From NCBI RefSeq assembly GCF_024347495.1, contig NZ_AP025491.1:558001-622000 (forward strand): a DNA stretch of 64,000 nt. The letters run 5' to 3'. Positions 23,112 to 33,089 of the stretch are shown in pieces (the stretch's first letter is position 1; every line of letters starts with the position of its first letter). Position numbers and translations under genes: made by a program. Below the pieces are notes generated by a model that saw only the letters and a list, made by a program, of their open reading frames with translations, ran no database searches and was not told the DNA's origin. This DNA is from Vibrio gallaecicus (GTDB taxonomy: Bacteria > Pseudomonadota > Gammaproteobacteria > Enterobacterales > Vibrionaceae).

Positions 23112-25081
23112 TTAGTGTCTCCGTTATAGAAGGATTGTTTGTTTTTGTACATCATCTCATCCGCTTGCTTGAATAAATCACTGGTATTAAGTTGTATGTC
23201 ATGAGCCGATTTATCATTATTCGCCCAACCAATTGAGAAATGGGCAGAGTGCTGCTTTCCTTTACCGTCAGTTAGAGTCAATCCTTCTTGCGATTGGCTT
23301 AACCGTGCATCTAACTTACTGCATTCTGCGAAAGTGTGGTGATTCGTTAGAATTGCAAGCTCATCCCCACCAATTCTATATAAAGTGTCTTCAGGTGCGA
23401 GTTGCTGCTGAATCGTATTGCAGCATAATTGAATTAAGGCATCACCAAGGTCATGACCATAGTTGTCATTAATTATCTTTAAACCATTAATATCTATAAT
23501 AAATAAACCGATATTGCTTAAATCGATGGTATTAAAATCTTCATTAAAAGCTTTGCGATTTTTGCAAGGCAAAAGCCCGTCTTTTCTTGCAATTGTCAGT
23601 AACTCTAACCAAGCAGATAACTGTTTTAAAAATAACCTAAACACTAAATTCTGTTCTTTTAACTCTAACGTTTCTTCATAGATTAAAGACGCTAACCACT
23701 CTCCTTTACTCGAATGTAATGAAAGACCGTGTTCGATTTCTGAAGATAAGACTAAATCGAATGGTGTATTAGGGAAAAGAACTGTGAGTTGTTCTTTTAT
23801 CTTCACTGGTGCAAGCCTATATGGAATGTCGCTATATTGTGAAGCAAATTCAATGACTGCCGCCAGGTTGTTTTTATGTTGTTCTTCTCTAAATAAAGCT
23901 TCCGATATCTGAGCCGTTTGTGTTTGAACTTGATCCTCTAGCTCCTGATTAAACATAGATAATTTATGGTTAGACTCTTCAATTATTTTTTTTGAATACG
24001 CTAATTGTGCATTTTGATTTTTGAGTTCTGATAACTGTCTACGAATGGTTGTACTCATTTTTCGTAAAATCATCGTGATGTTCATGAACTCAGTAAATTG
24101 GAATTTTTGTCCACTTGGATCTTCGTTTTTAGCGTAGCTCACAATGGTTTTTTCCATCAGTGTGAATTGTTTTTTAATCCATCGATTAAAGAATAAAGCA
24201 ATAGTAAAACTGACTATGAGAGTAAATCCGAAGATTATTGAAAGGGTTTTTCGTGATTCATTCATCGCTTTCAAGCGGTATGTGTTTGAAAATCTATATT
24301 CAAGATTCAGTGTCAAAGGTTTGAAAAGAGATGTGGAAGAGTAATGAAACGGCTTATTGAACGCTTCATTGTCTTTATCAGATTCAATAGGGTGAACAAT
24401 ACCAAATCGGTCTGAAGAAGAGATGGAAAAGTATTCTTCTTCATATAGGAAATGAGAGAAAGAATGCTCAATATCAGCAAAATCAATTAACAGAATAATA
24501 TAACCAAGTGCTTGGTAATTTTTATTACGGTCTAATGTATAGGCCAGCATTGGGGAAGCAATAGCGACACCTGACCCCGATCCTTTATTCTTTTGGTGTT
24601 GGGCGATTTTGGGTTCAAAAAAAGTCGAATGAAACATTTGCCCCTTTTTATAGACATCCGTTTGTTGCTTCAATTCAGAATATAATTGGCTTTGCTCAAA
24701 TTGGTAATCACTGCCATTGAAGTTGTACAAAGGTTCCCAGTCGGCATTTACAATATACACACTATTAATGAGATTAGAGAAGTTTCTAAAGCGATCAAGG
24801 TTTTGGTTGATAACCGATGAATACAAAATATTATCAACAGCTTGGATGTTAAAGCGGTCGTGTGAAAGCCAACTTAAGCTGTGTTCAATGCGTGCAAATT
24901 CTTCCTTTAGCTGACTATCTATGCTGCCAGCGATATTGGAAATCTGTTTTTCCTTTTCCTGCATATCGGTTTGTACGATACGTTTTGTAATACTGTTACT
25001 GGCAAAGATGAGCGGTGCTACTGAACCTATAATAAGAAAGTAGGCAAGGACTTTTCTAAGGCTTAACTTGGGAAATCTCAT
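23105..25081 (-). CDS. Membrane diguanylate cyclase (GGDEF) with periplasmic sensor
   Basis: The 658 residues comprise an N-terminal membrane helix, an extracytoplasmic sensor region to about residue 275 (probably double-CACHE, with HSLSWLSHDRFN and ALGYIILLIDFADIE), a second membrane helix (SIIFGFTLIVSFTIALFF), a coiled-coil (about 345-395) and a C-terminal GGDEF domain. The domain has DINGLKIINDNYGHDLGDA and the active-site loop YRIGGDELAIL (GGDEL, a functional variant of GGDEF). It should make cyclic di-GMP. There is no EAL domain. Its ATG overlaps the TGA of the upstream solute-binding protein gene by four bases (ATGA), so the two are translationally coupled, which points to a sensing pair. 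Confidence 0.88.
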   Translation of the reverse strand: MRFPKLSLRKVLAYFLIIGSVAPLIFASNSITKRIVQTDMQEKEKQISNIAGSIDSQLKEEFARIEHSLSWLSHDRFNIQAVDNILYSSVINQNLDRFRNFSNLINSVYIVNADWEPLYNFNGSDYQFEQSQLYSELKQQTDVYKKGQMFHSTFFEPKIAQHQKNKGSGSGVAIASPMLAYTLDRNKNYQALGYIILLIDFADIEHSFSHFLYEEEYFSISSSDRFGIVHPIESDKDNEAFNKPFHYSSTSLFKPLTLNLEYRFSNTYRLKAMNESRKTLSIIFGFTLIVSFTIALFFNRWIKKQFTLMEKTIVSYAKNEDPSGQKFQFTEFMNITMILRKMSTTIRRQLSELKNQNAQLAYSKKIIEESNHKLSMFNQELEDQVQTQTAQISEALFREEQHKNNLAAVIEFASQYSDIPYRLAPVKIKEQLTVLFPNTPFDLVLSSEIEHGLSLHSSKGEWLASLIYEETLELKEQNLVFRLFLKQLSAWLELLTIARKDGLLPCKNRKAFNEDFNTIDLSNIGLFIIDINGLKIINDNYGHDLGDALIQLCCNTIQQQLAPEDTLYRIGGDELAILTNHHTFAECSKLDARLSQSQEGLTLTDGKGKQHSAHFSIGWANNDKSAHDIQLNTSDLFKQADEMMYKNKQSFYNGDTKL

Positions 25082-26304
25082 CGCGAGGACTCAATTTTTG
25101 ATTCAAATTGATGAACAAGCGTATCCATGTAAAGAGTGACCTCTTTAGCAGGCATGCCATCAAAATAACGATAAAACCCCCGAGACAGCACTTCCAAAAC
25201 AAATGAAAGGCGAAGAGTAGTTGGCATAGGTTGCGCTACGAGGTATTCATTGTAAATAGCAAATGCGAGTTCATCACTGGCAGTAAAAACTTCTTGGTTT
25301 ACTTGTTTGAATGAAGAAATGTATTGGTATTTTTGACTTAAACGTTTTAGAAAAGCTTCATCTTGCATTGACTGAATAAAGCGTTTAACTAATTCTCGTT
25401 TCTGTGGGTTTTGGAAAGCCCCTTTAGTTACCGCTATGACTTTACTACCGGAAAGCGACTGCATGGCATTACCTTCATAAGTCGGTAAGTTTGTAATGCC
25501 TAACTGAGCGCCGAATGTATCGTTCAATGATTCAAATGCCCAGTCACCATCGATTAAATATGGGACTTCGCTATTCAAAAATTTGTTTCGCGCACAGTCA
25601 GAATTACATTCGAGTTCAATATTGAGCTTGCTTAATAATTGGCGATAAAACTTCAAAGATTGCACCATTGACTGGCTCGTAAAATCTAACTGTCCAAGAG
25701 GTTTTTGTTGAAAGAACAGTTCCATAAATGCAACAAAGAAATACATATCCTTCGCTGGGAAGGTTAGTAGTTGTTCATTTGGATGATTAATCGCATAGGA
25801 GAAAAATTGCTCCCATGTGAGATTGGGGTTTTGAACTAATTGTTTATTATAAAAAAGCATTAAGTGATTACCCAAGAACAAAGGTAGCCCCATATATTCT
25901 TGGTGCACTTGTACACTTTTAATGGCTGTTTTTTCGAGCTTAGCTTGCTCAATCCATTCAGAAGGAAGTGGGTTAAGAGCAATATACTCATGCAGACCTA
26001 AGTAATCAGAAGGTAGGAATATAAGATCAGGCATGTAATTGCGGTTTTGCTTAGCTAACAGTAATTCTGCTTTGATGTTGCCATTTGCAAACTCCCGCGT
26101 GGTAACCCTATGCCCTGTTGATTCCTCAAAGTGCTTAGCAATTTGATGGTTCACGTCGCCATTGAATGCGCTCCACAACTCAAGAGTTTCAGCCTGTAAT
26201 TGTGTAGTAAAAGCCAGGGTGGTGATAAGCAAGAGTCGCTTCAAAATGTTTCTCAGGATTGGTTTATATGCAATTAGATATAATAAATTTCCCAAATGAA
26301 ACAT
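25078..26304 (-). CDS. Periplasmic solute-binding protein (sugar-type), coupled to a diguanylate cyclase
   Basis: A 408-residue protein with a signal peptide (LLLITTLAFTTQLQAET) and a family-1 extracellular binding-protein core: LELWSAFNGDVNHQIAKHFE, then MGLPLFLGNHLMLFYNKQLV. This is the maltose/maltodextrin-binding pattern. The frame begins at 26304, but the first 20 residues are atypical for a signal peptide and the TTG codon for L21 could be the real start. No permease or ATPase genes are nearby. Instead it is coupled by ATGA overlap to a GGDEF protein with a periplasmic sensor. I infer that the loaded binding protein presents its ligand to that sensor rather than to a transporter. Confidence 0.8.
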   Translation of the reverse strand: MFHLGNLLYLIAYKPILRNILKRLLLITTLAFTTQLQAETLELWSAFNGDVNHQIAKHFEESTGHRVTTREFANGNIKAELLLAKQNRNYMPDLIFLPSDYLGLHEYIALNPLPSEWIEQAKLEKTAIKSVQVHQEYMGLPLFLGNHLMLFYNKQLVQNPNLTWEQFFSYAINHPNEQLLTFPAKDMYFFVAFMELFFQQKPLGQLDFTSQSMVQSLKFYRQLLSKLNIELECNSDCARNKFLNSEVPYLIDGDWAFESLNDTFGAQLGITNLPTYEGNAMQSLSGSKVIAVTKGAFQNPQKRELVKRFIQSMQDEAFLKRLSQKYQYISSFKQVNQEVFTASDELAFAIYNEYLVAQPMPTTLRLSFVLEVLSRGFYRYFDGMPAKEVTLYMDTLVHQFESKIESSR

Positions 26305-26442
26305 ACAACATGATAGTTTGTATTGTGTCGTATTTTACTCTATTAAGTGTTGACTTCGTGCTAATGGTCACGAATTTTACCTGTGTTTTTCTATGAGAAA
26401 ATTTGAATTTAAATGGAAAGAAATAACATCTTGATTAGTACT

Positions 26443-27323
26443 TTAAAAATCTAGTGAAAGTGCGAATAGTAGCAGCACTGGTAAAGTCACAATACTAAGG
26501 AAGTTGCCAAATAAAACCATTGAAGCGACATTACTTGGTTCTACTTGAAAACGCTCAGCAAACAAGTAATTCATGACCGCGGGTGGCAGCATGCTAAAAA
26601 GCACCATCATTTGTAAGTGGAGGGTAGGGAGCGGAATAAATAAATAGATAATGGTGAACGACACTGCCCAGTAATGATAGATTGAAAAGTGCTGATTATT
26701 CCAACTTTAACGCCACTGAGCTTGAGGTTGACCATTTGAGACCCCAGAGAGAGTAACATAATAGGTACCGCTGCTTGCCCAAGCAAAGACGTTGCTTCAT
26801 AAATTGGTTTCCAGACTGAAATTCCAGCCAAATTTAAGAGCATAGCTAGGGTAGCTGCTAAAAATATCGGCATGGAGAAAATTTGCTTGAGTGGATTACC
26901 TTTACTGAGCAGAGCTAGCCCAAGGCTGATATGCACGCATGCTGAAACCACGAATAATAAAACGGCTGGCGCAAGTGCGGATTCTCCAAAAGTGTAAGTA
27001 AAAAGTGGAATGGCTAAGTTGCCACTATTACGAAACATATGGGGTGGAGCCCAAGCTTTAAAATTTAACTTCCATATTTTGCAAATGGGCACCATCAACA
27101 AACCTGGAACTAAAAGAGCGATTAAAGAAGCATAAATTAAAGGAAGTTGCTCAGTATTAAGGGGCATCATCGTTAGCGAAGCAAACACCAACGCTGGTAT
27201 GCACACATCCATGTTGATGCGGTTAATTGGTGCAAAATCAGGTTTAATCCATAACCCAATAACAAACCCAACCCCTGCTAATGCAAATACGGGGAATAGA
27301 ATACTGACAACTTGTTCGAACAT
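26443..27323 (-). pseudogene. AEC (auxin efflux carrier) family transporter, frameshifted
   Basis: Residues 1-220 from ATG 27323 (MFEQVVSILFPVFALAGVGF, then HMFRNSGNLAIPLFTYTFGE) are the N-terminal two-thirds of an AEC-family transporter. At about 26667 the frame shifts. The missing last third (AVSFTIIYLFIPLPT to the end, with FGNFLSIVTLPVLLLF) continues in another frame down to 26443. One base missing from the GGG run explains this. The intact protein would be about 293 residues, the normal length, with ten helices, and would export organic anions or similar solutes. It may be a recent mutation or a sequencing error, since the rest of both halves is well preserved. Confidence 0.8.
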
Positions 27324-27403
27324 AGAGTTCCTTTCTAAAGTTCATGGGAAGTGCTGTTTTAATCGGGACACTCTTAGTAGGCATCTACTAGATAAAGCGG
27401 TAA

Positions 27404-28390
27404 CTAGAGTGACTTTTTCCACTCACTTAATGCTTTTATATGAGATGGACCGATGCCACAACACCCTCCAATAATGGTTGCACCGAGTTGATACCAACGT
27501 TTGGCATAAACTAAATGCTCTTCAGGTGTCATTTCTCTTATTGCTTGCAAAGTACCATTTGCTTTGTGCTCTGCTTTAATTGGCATAAAGTTATTCGCGT
27601 AAACACCAATATCAATATCGCTGTTTGAACGAGAAATGACGTCTTGAGCTGTGATTATTGCCTGTTCCATTACTTCAGGAACGGAACAGTTGAACATTAT
27701 CCCTTTTGCACCTGAAGCACAGACCATTTCTGTGGCGGTTTTTACGTATTGACCTGATCTTAAAATGGCATGCTCATGTACTTCGTCACTTAAACTGAAA
27801 GCGTAATAAGCATCTTGTTCTGATTGATTAAGCACGGATTCGATGGTTTTGAATTCTTCTAAACTAGAAATGGTTTCAACAATCCATAAGTCAACATAAG
27901 GTTGCTGTGCATCAATTAAGGTTTGTATGATCTCTTTTGCTTCTTCAGCTTTAAATAAATCAGGTCGGTAGCTACCAAACGGCGGAGGTATTGCTCCGGC
28001 AACCAGTACCTTCGAGTGACAAACATTTTGTTCATCAGAGTCATGGGCACTATTAATGGAACTAGTAACGTTAACAATAGGGTTAGTGTCGGTAACTAGT
28101 TCAAGATTAGGTTTTGAAGAAGCGACATCATGTGCAATTTTGGCTGCATTTCGTGCAAGCTTTGCGCCTTGATTTTGGTATAGGTCATCACCTAAGTGGA
28201 AAGGAACACATGCATAACTATTAGTGATAATAATTTCTGCACCTGCATTAATAAAGTTTCTATGCGCTTGTTCTACATGTTCCGGTGATTCAATAAGTGC
28301 TTGAGCACTCCATAATGGTTGTGAAAATGGGGCGCCAATATCTTGGAGCTCACGACCCATTCCGCCGTCTAAAATAGTGAGTTTTTTCAT
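27404..28390 (-). CDS. Homocysteine S-methyltransferase family protein
   Basis: The start ATG 28390 (MKKLTILDGGMGRELQDIG) fits the family N-terminus; the open frame reaching to 28426 adds unrelated residues. The 328 residues contain the expected zinc-binding cysteines: one in IMFNCSVPE and the pair in GGCCGIGPSHI near the C-terminus. The core ITNSYAC is where methyltransferases of this family hold substrate. Members such as MmuM use S-methylmethionine or SAM to methylate homocysteine to methionine. The particular donor is not readable. It is followed by the broken AEC transporter on the same strand, 80 bases downstream. Confidence 0.85.
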   Translation of the reverse strand: MKKLTILDGGMGRELQDIGAPFSQPLWSAQALIESPEHVEQAHRNFINAGAEIIITNSYACVPFHLGDDLYQNQGAKLARNAAKIAHDVASSKPNLELVTDTNPIVNVTSSINSAHDSDEQNVCHSKVLVAGAIPPPFGSYRPDLFKAEEAKEIIQTLIDAQQPYVDLWIVETISSLEEFKTIESVLNQSEQDAYYAFSLSDEVHEHAILRSGQYVKTATEMVCASGAKGIMFNCSVPEVMEQAIITAQDVISRSNSDIDIGVYANNFMPIKAEHKANGTLQAIREMTPEEHLVYAKRWYQLGATIIGGCCGIGPSHIKALSEWKKSL

Positions 28391-28614
28391 AGTGTAATAC
28401 AGGTAACCAGTTCTTAATTGCAACAATACCAGACGGTTTGCTTTAAAACCAAGAGCTGTTATGAATTTAGTTCTCCTTAATTCATCGTTACCAATTATAA
28501 AGGTTAGTATTGGTGTCTGTGCATGTTGTGAAAGAACTAATGACTAATGGAAGGACGTTGATCAATGAATACAAAAGTAGGCTGGTTTAACCTCAATTCT
28601 TAACCCTCCAACGT

Positions 28615-28899
28615 ATGAAGATGATGTCAAAAAGCGAAATTCAGAAAACCATTGCGAGTTTCACTTCAATTGAACAAGCTCTGGAACATTTTGATATTGG
28701 ATTTGATAGTAAATTTATTGACGAATACCGACTTGAGTTGACTAAACGTTTTAACGGTTATTTGATTCTAACAAAGCCTGATGATTGGTTTTCAGCTCGT
28801 CGAGCACTTAAAAATGCATACTGTAAGATACAAAGAGGTCGTTTAGATAAACACTCTCGGTCTGCTTGTCGAGGTTGTACATCATGCCAGCGCCGTTAA
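28615..28899 (+). CDS. Small Cys-rich-tailed protein, NifW-like fold suspected
   Basis: A 94-residue soluble protein from ATG 28615 (or 28621/28624), with no strong ribosome binding site. The first half (FTSIEQALEHFDIGFDSKFI followed by DEYRLELTKRFNGYL) resembles the NifW family, in which an edFFdfF-gv-yd pattern precedes a conserved R-hilKrF. The C-terminus is basic and ends in SRSACRGCTSCQRR, with three cysteines that could bind metal or an Fe-S cluster. No nitrogen-fixation genes are visible, so a role in nitrogenase protection is unlikely here. The similarity is from memory and modest. Confidence 0.55.
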   Translation: MKMMSKSEIQKTIASFTSIEQALEHFDIGFDSKFIDEYRLELTKRFNGYLILTKPDDWFSARRALKNAYCKIQRGRLDKHSRSACRGCTSCQRR

Positions 28900-29291
28900 G
28901 ACTTTTGGTTATTCTTATATCTCTTCCTACACATCGTAATTAATTCGTAAGCCAGTTCTTAATTTATAAGTACAAATGCGCATGTAAGCGCATATTAGAT
29001 ATGAGTAAGTGTAAATATTGGTTTTTATCTCTATTTAAAAGCGCTTAATAGTGCTTTATGTCAGTATTATTTAGCGTAATAAAATAAATGAATAATTAGT
29101 TGTTGATGCAAAATAAGTCCTCTCTCATTACATAAAGACGACAAATTATTGCGAGTAAATTTATAAATACAAGATCTTTTAGGTGTGTTAATTAGCTATT
29201 AGCCTAAAGTTGTTTTGCAAAGGAATTTAAGTGATATGAAGTTGGTCATTTTCATTCCTCAATTGAAACAATAACTTAAGGAATTGCAATT
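28900..29291. other. Intergenic region upstream of chitinase
   Basis: About 390 AT-rich bases with no convincing gene. It should hold the chitinase promoter; GCGCTTAATAGTGC near 29041-29054 is a loose dyad, and AAGGAAT lies seven bases before the start codon. I see no definite CRP site or terminator. Confidence 0.4.
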
Positions 29292-32200
29292 ATGCATTTT
29301 AATCAAGGACGAGTGGCTAAGAAAGTCTTTACACTGAGTACCTTAACTGCATCGTGTCTTATGGCTTTTAACAGTTATGCAGCAGTTGACTGTACAACGT
29401 TAGAAACGTGGGATTCATCGGTTGTTTATACTGGTGGTGATCAAGTCGCTCATAATAATACGGCTTATAAAGCTAACTATTGGAATCAGAATAACGATCC
29501 TAGCCAATTTTCTGGTGATTATGCTCAGTGGAAAGTGGTAGATGTGTGTTCTGGTGGTGGCGTTGTTGAAAATGAAATTCCAACCGTAGCGTTAACTTCA
29601 CCAAGTTCAACGGCTGTCATCGCTGAAGGTGAGACGGTTCTACTCAGTGCAAATGCATTAGATAGCGACGGTACAGTTGCATCGGTTAGCTTTGCTGTTG
29701 ACGGTGTAGTCGTAGCTACTGCAACGCAAGCACCGTATGAAGCCGCTTGGGTTGCTTCTTCTGGTACGCATACCATTTCTGTTACTGCTCTAGATAATGA
29801 AGGGGCAACTAGCCTTGAAAATAGCGTATCAGTAACCATCGATTCAACTCTTCCTGTCAATGAATTGCCAGTTGTTTCACTATCGGTATCGGCTGCATCA
29901 GTTGATGTGGGTGGTGTTGTGACGTTAACGGCTGCTGCTTCTGATTCTGATGGCACTGTTGATAAGGTTGATTTCTATGTAGCGGGTACTCTAGTTGGTA
30001 CTGCGGCAACGGCTCCTTACTCATTAGATTTTACAGCGACGGCAGCTGGATCTGTGTCTGTGTACGCGAAAGTGACGGATAATTTAGGTGCTACGGCTGA
30101 CTCAACGCCAGTTGCACTTACAGTGATTGGAGAGCCAGTTGCGAATAACTGTCGCCCTGATGGACTTTACCAAACCGAAGGTGTAAGCGTTCCTTACTGT
30201 ACGATTTACGATGAAGAAGGTCGTGAAAAAATGGGTGTTGACCACCCACGTCGTGTGATTGGTTACTTTACTAGCTGGCGCTCAGGGGATGACCCGCAAG
30301 CGGCATACCTAGTGAATGATATTCCTTGGGAACAATTAACGCACATTAACTACGCTTTCGTGAGTATTGGTGCCGACGGTAAAGTGAATGTTGGAGACGT
30401 AAATGATCCTAACAATGCGGCTGTTGGTAAAGAGTGGCCTGGGGTTGAAGTAGATCCAGCTCTTGGCTTTAAAGGTCATTTTGGTGCATTAGCAACAGCT
30501 AAGAAAAAACACGGTGTTAAAACTCTGATTTCGATTGGTGGTTGGGCTGAAACAGGTGGTCACTTTGCGACAGACGGAAGCCGAGTAGCTGATGGTGGTT
30601 TCTACACCATGACAACGAATGCTGATGGCTCTATCAATCATCAAGGCATTGAAACCTTTGCCACTTCAGCTGTTGAAATGCTTCGTAAATACCAATTTGA
30701 TGGCTTAGATATCGATTATGAATACCCAACATCAATGGCTGGTGCAGGTAATCCTTACGATAAAGACTTCATGGAACCTCGTCGTCAATATTTGTGGGCT
30801 TCTTACCAAGTATTAATGAAAGTATTACGTGAAAAGTTAGATGCTGCGTCTGCTCAAGATGGCATTCACTACATGCTAACTATCGCAGCACCATCATCAG
30901 GTTATTTACTACGTGGCATGGAAACATTTGATGTTACTAAGTACCTCGATTATGTAAACATCATGTCTTACGACTTGCACGGCGCTTGGAATGATCATGT
31001 AGGTCACAATGCTGCGCTATTTGATACTGGTAAAGATTCTGAATTAGCACAGTGGAATGTCTATGGTACGGCAGCTTACGGCGGTATTGGTTACTTAAAT
31101 ACAGATTGGGCATACCATTACTTCAGAGGTTCGATGCCTGCTGGTCGTATTAACATTGGTGTTCCTTACTACACTCGTGGCTGGCAAGGTGTGACAGGTG
31201 GTGAAAATGGTTTATGGGGCCGCGCGGCTCTTCCGAACCAAGCCGAATGTTCTGCTGGTACTGGTGAAGGTGAGAAAAATAACTGTGGTCATGGTGCGAT
31301 TGGTATCGATAACATGTGGCACGACACTGATCCAAAAGGCAATGAAATGGGTGCGGGTTCTAACCCAATGTGGCATGCGAAGAACCTAGAGAAAGGCATT
31401 TGGGGCTCTTATGCTGACGCGTATAAACTTGATCCAGTGAACGATCCAACGGATGTTCTTAAAGGTACATATACTCGTAACTACGACAGTGTGGCAGTTG
31501 CACCTTGGTTATGGAATGCAGAAAAAGGCGTATTCCTTTCAACGGAAGATAAACAGTCTATCGATGTTAAAGCAGACTACGTTATCGACAAAGAAATCGG
31601 CGGTATCATGTTCTGGGAGCTTGCGGGCGACTATAACTGTTATGTCCTAGATGCAAATGGTCAACGTACTTCAATCGATACGACTGAACAAGCTTGTACA
31701 AGTGGTAATGGTGAATTCCATATGGGTAACACCATGACTAAAGCCATTTACGATAAGTTTAAGTCAGCAACACCATACGGAAATAAAGTGGCGACAGGTG
31801 TACTACCAACTGAAGCTCTTGATATTTCAGTATCAGTAGGTGGATTTAAAGTAGGTGACCAAAACTACCCAATCAATCCAAAAATTACGTTTACCAACAA
31901 CACTGGTCAAGCACTACCTGGCGGTACTGAATTCCAATTTGATATTCCAGTATCAGCTCCGGATAATGCTAAAGATCAATCTGGTGGCGGTTTGCAAGTT
32001 ATTGCTTCTGGGCATACACGTGCAGACAATATTGGTGGCTTAGACGGAACGATGCATCGAGTAGCTTTCACACTTCCAGCTTGGAAAGAACTGCCTGCTG
32101 GTGGCGTGTACGAGCTTGATATGGTTTATTATCTACCAATTTCAGGTCCTGCAAATTATGCAGTAAACGTGAACGGCGTGGACTATGCGTTTAAGTTTGA

Positions 32201-32456
32201 GCAACCAGATTTACCACTAGGTGATATTTCAGGTGGTAATGGTGGTAACCCTGGTGATGGGAATACAAATCCGGGTACATGTGACACTGCTGGTATTGTA
32301 ACTTACCCTGACTTGCCGCAAAAAGACTGGGCAGGTAACCCAAGCCATGCGAATACTGGTGACCAAGTGATACATAACAATGTTATCTACAAAGCTAACT
32401 GGTGGACAAGCTCTGTTCCAGGAAGTGATGGCAGTTGGACAAAAGTGTGTTCATAA
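29292..32456 (+). CDS. Secreted multidomain GH18 chitinase
   Basis: The 1054 residues begin with a signal peptide ending FNSYAAVD. Next is an N-terminal CBM5/12-type chitin-binding module (about 32-90, [19 protein letters not shown]). Two Ig-like repeats follow (about 97-185 and 192-280; each has a DSDGTV motif). The GH18 catalytic barrel (about 300-840) has the catalytic signature DGLDIDYE (Asp470 to the acid Glu477), [10 protein letters not shown] and MSYDLHG. A beta domain is at about 850-975, with a Gly/Asn linker and a second CBM5/12 at the C-terminus (about 990-1054). It would hydrolyse chitin outside the cell. Chitin use is typical of Vibrionaceae. The N- and C-terminal binding modules share VxHNNxxYKANxW. 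Confidence 0.93.
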   Translation: MHFNQGRVAKKVFTLSTLTASCLMAFNSYAAVDCTTLETWDSSVVYTGGDQVAHNNTAYKANYWNQNNDPSQFSGDYAQWKVVDVCSGGGVVENEIPTVALTSPSSTAVIAEGETVLLSANALDSDGTVASVSFAVDGVVVATATQAPYEAAWVASSGTHTISVTALDNEGATSLENSVSVTIDSTLPVNELPVVSLSVSAASVDVGGVVTLTAAASDSDGTVDKVDFYVAGTLVGTAATAPYSLDFTATAAGSVSVYAKVTDNLGATADSTPVALTVIGEPVANNCRPDGLYQTEGVSVPYCTIYDEEGREKMGVDHPRRVIGYFTSWRSGDDPQAAYLVNDIPWEQLTHINYAFVSIGADGKVNVGDVNDPNNAAVGKEWPGVEVDPALGFKGHFGALATAKKKHGVKTLISIGGWAETGGHFATDGSRVADGGFYTMTTNADGSINHQGIETFATSAVEMLRKYQFDGLDIDYEYPTSMAGAGNPYDKDFMEPRRQYLWASYQVLMKVLREKLDAASAQDGIHYMLTIAAPSSGYLLRGMETFDVTKYLDYVNIMSYDLHGAWNDHVGHNAALFDTGKDSELAQWNVYGTAAYGGIGYLNTDWAYHYFRGSMPAGRINIGVPYYTRGWQGVTGGENGLWGRAALPNQAECSAGTGEGEKNNCGHGAIGIDNMWHDTDPKGNEMGAGSNPMWHAKNLEKGIWGSYADAYKLDPVNDPTDVLKGTYTRNYDSVAVAPWLWNAEKGVFLSTEDKQSIDVKADYVIDKEIGGIMFWELAGDYNCYVLDANGQRTSIDTTEQACTSGNGEFHMGNTMTKAIYDKFKSATPYGNKVATGVLPTEALDISVSVGGFKVGDQNYPINPKITFTNNTGQALPGGTEFQFDIPVSAPDNAKDQSGGGLQVIASGHTRADNIGGLDGTMHRVAFTLPAWKELPAGGVYELDMVYYLPISGPANYAVNVNGVDYAFKFEQPDLPLGDISGGNGGNPGDGNTNPGTCDTAGIVTYPDLPQKDWAGNPSHANTGDQVIHNNVIYKANWWTSSVPGSDGSWTKVCS

Positions 32457-32518
32457 ATAAAGTTTGTTGAATGGTATGTAAATAATGTTTGATGTCTAAA
32501 CTTATTAGTACTTAAACG

Positions 32519-32547
32519 AAAAAACCGCCCTAACGTAGGGCGGTTTT
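32519..32547. terminator. Terminator after chitinase
   Basis: AAAAACCGCCCT, a four-base loop, then AGGGCGGTTTTT. T-runs on both strands also serve the convergent small membrane-protein gene. Confidence 0.9.
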
Positions 32548-32567
32548 TAATAATATGCGATGAATGA

Positions 32568-32822
32568 TTAAGCTTTCGCTTCTTTCATTGATTCAGCTTT
32601 TTTTTCTTTTTGCATTTTGGTTAGGAAGTAAACATTAACGCAAGCAATGAATGCATTCGTTACTACAACCGGCCATGCTTCAATCATAAGCCCGTATGCT
32701 GTGAACAGTGCACAACCAACAAAGTTAAGAACACGTAAGCGTACGATGTCTTTCATTGTTAGCGAGATAGCTACCATAATTGAAGCTGCGTAACCTAAAA
32801 TTTCAACCATATTGAATTCCAT
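32568..32822 (-). CDS. Small inner-membrane protein (YgjV-like)
   Basis: The start ATG 32822 (MEFNMVEILGYAASIMVAIS) has GAGGATC upstream; the open frame reaching 32876 adds polar residues that do not fit. The 84-residue product has about three membrane segments and a charged tail rich in Lys, Glu and Ala. The MKDIVRLRVLNFVGCALF segment and the overall layout match small SemiSWEET/YgjV-type membrane proteins, in which a half-transporter unit of three helices dimerises. A sugar-transport role would be speculative. It stands alone between two terminator-like regions. Confidence 0.6.
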   Translation of the reverse strand: MEFNMVEILGYAASIMVAISLTMKDIVRLRVLNFVGCALFTAYGLMIEAWPVVVTNAFIACVNVYFLTKMQKEKKAESMKEAKA

Positions 32823-33089
32823 TATTTGATCCTCTAATTTTGCCGATTGTCTGTCGGTACCAATCCTTCTCATCATGAGATTATTGAGGTAGCTCCGTGC
32901 CTCGAATGGTATGGTTATGTTTAATTGATAAGAACTATAACAAGGCTAAATGTGTGATGAAACCCCCAAAACGGGCATAAGTGAAGGTTAGCGATTACGC
33001 AAACGTTTAATAAGTTTTCACTGTTAATAATTACCGGATATGTTGGTAAACAGAATTCATATATATCAGAGAAAAAGCAAGGATCGCTT

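Noticed and set aside
29525..29956. 143-codon antisense frame within the chitinase gene
   Set aside because: It lies opposite the Ig-like repeats and is Thr/Ser/Ala-rich as expected from the mirror strand; no start signals.
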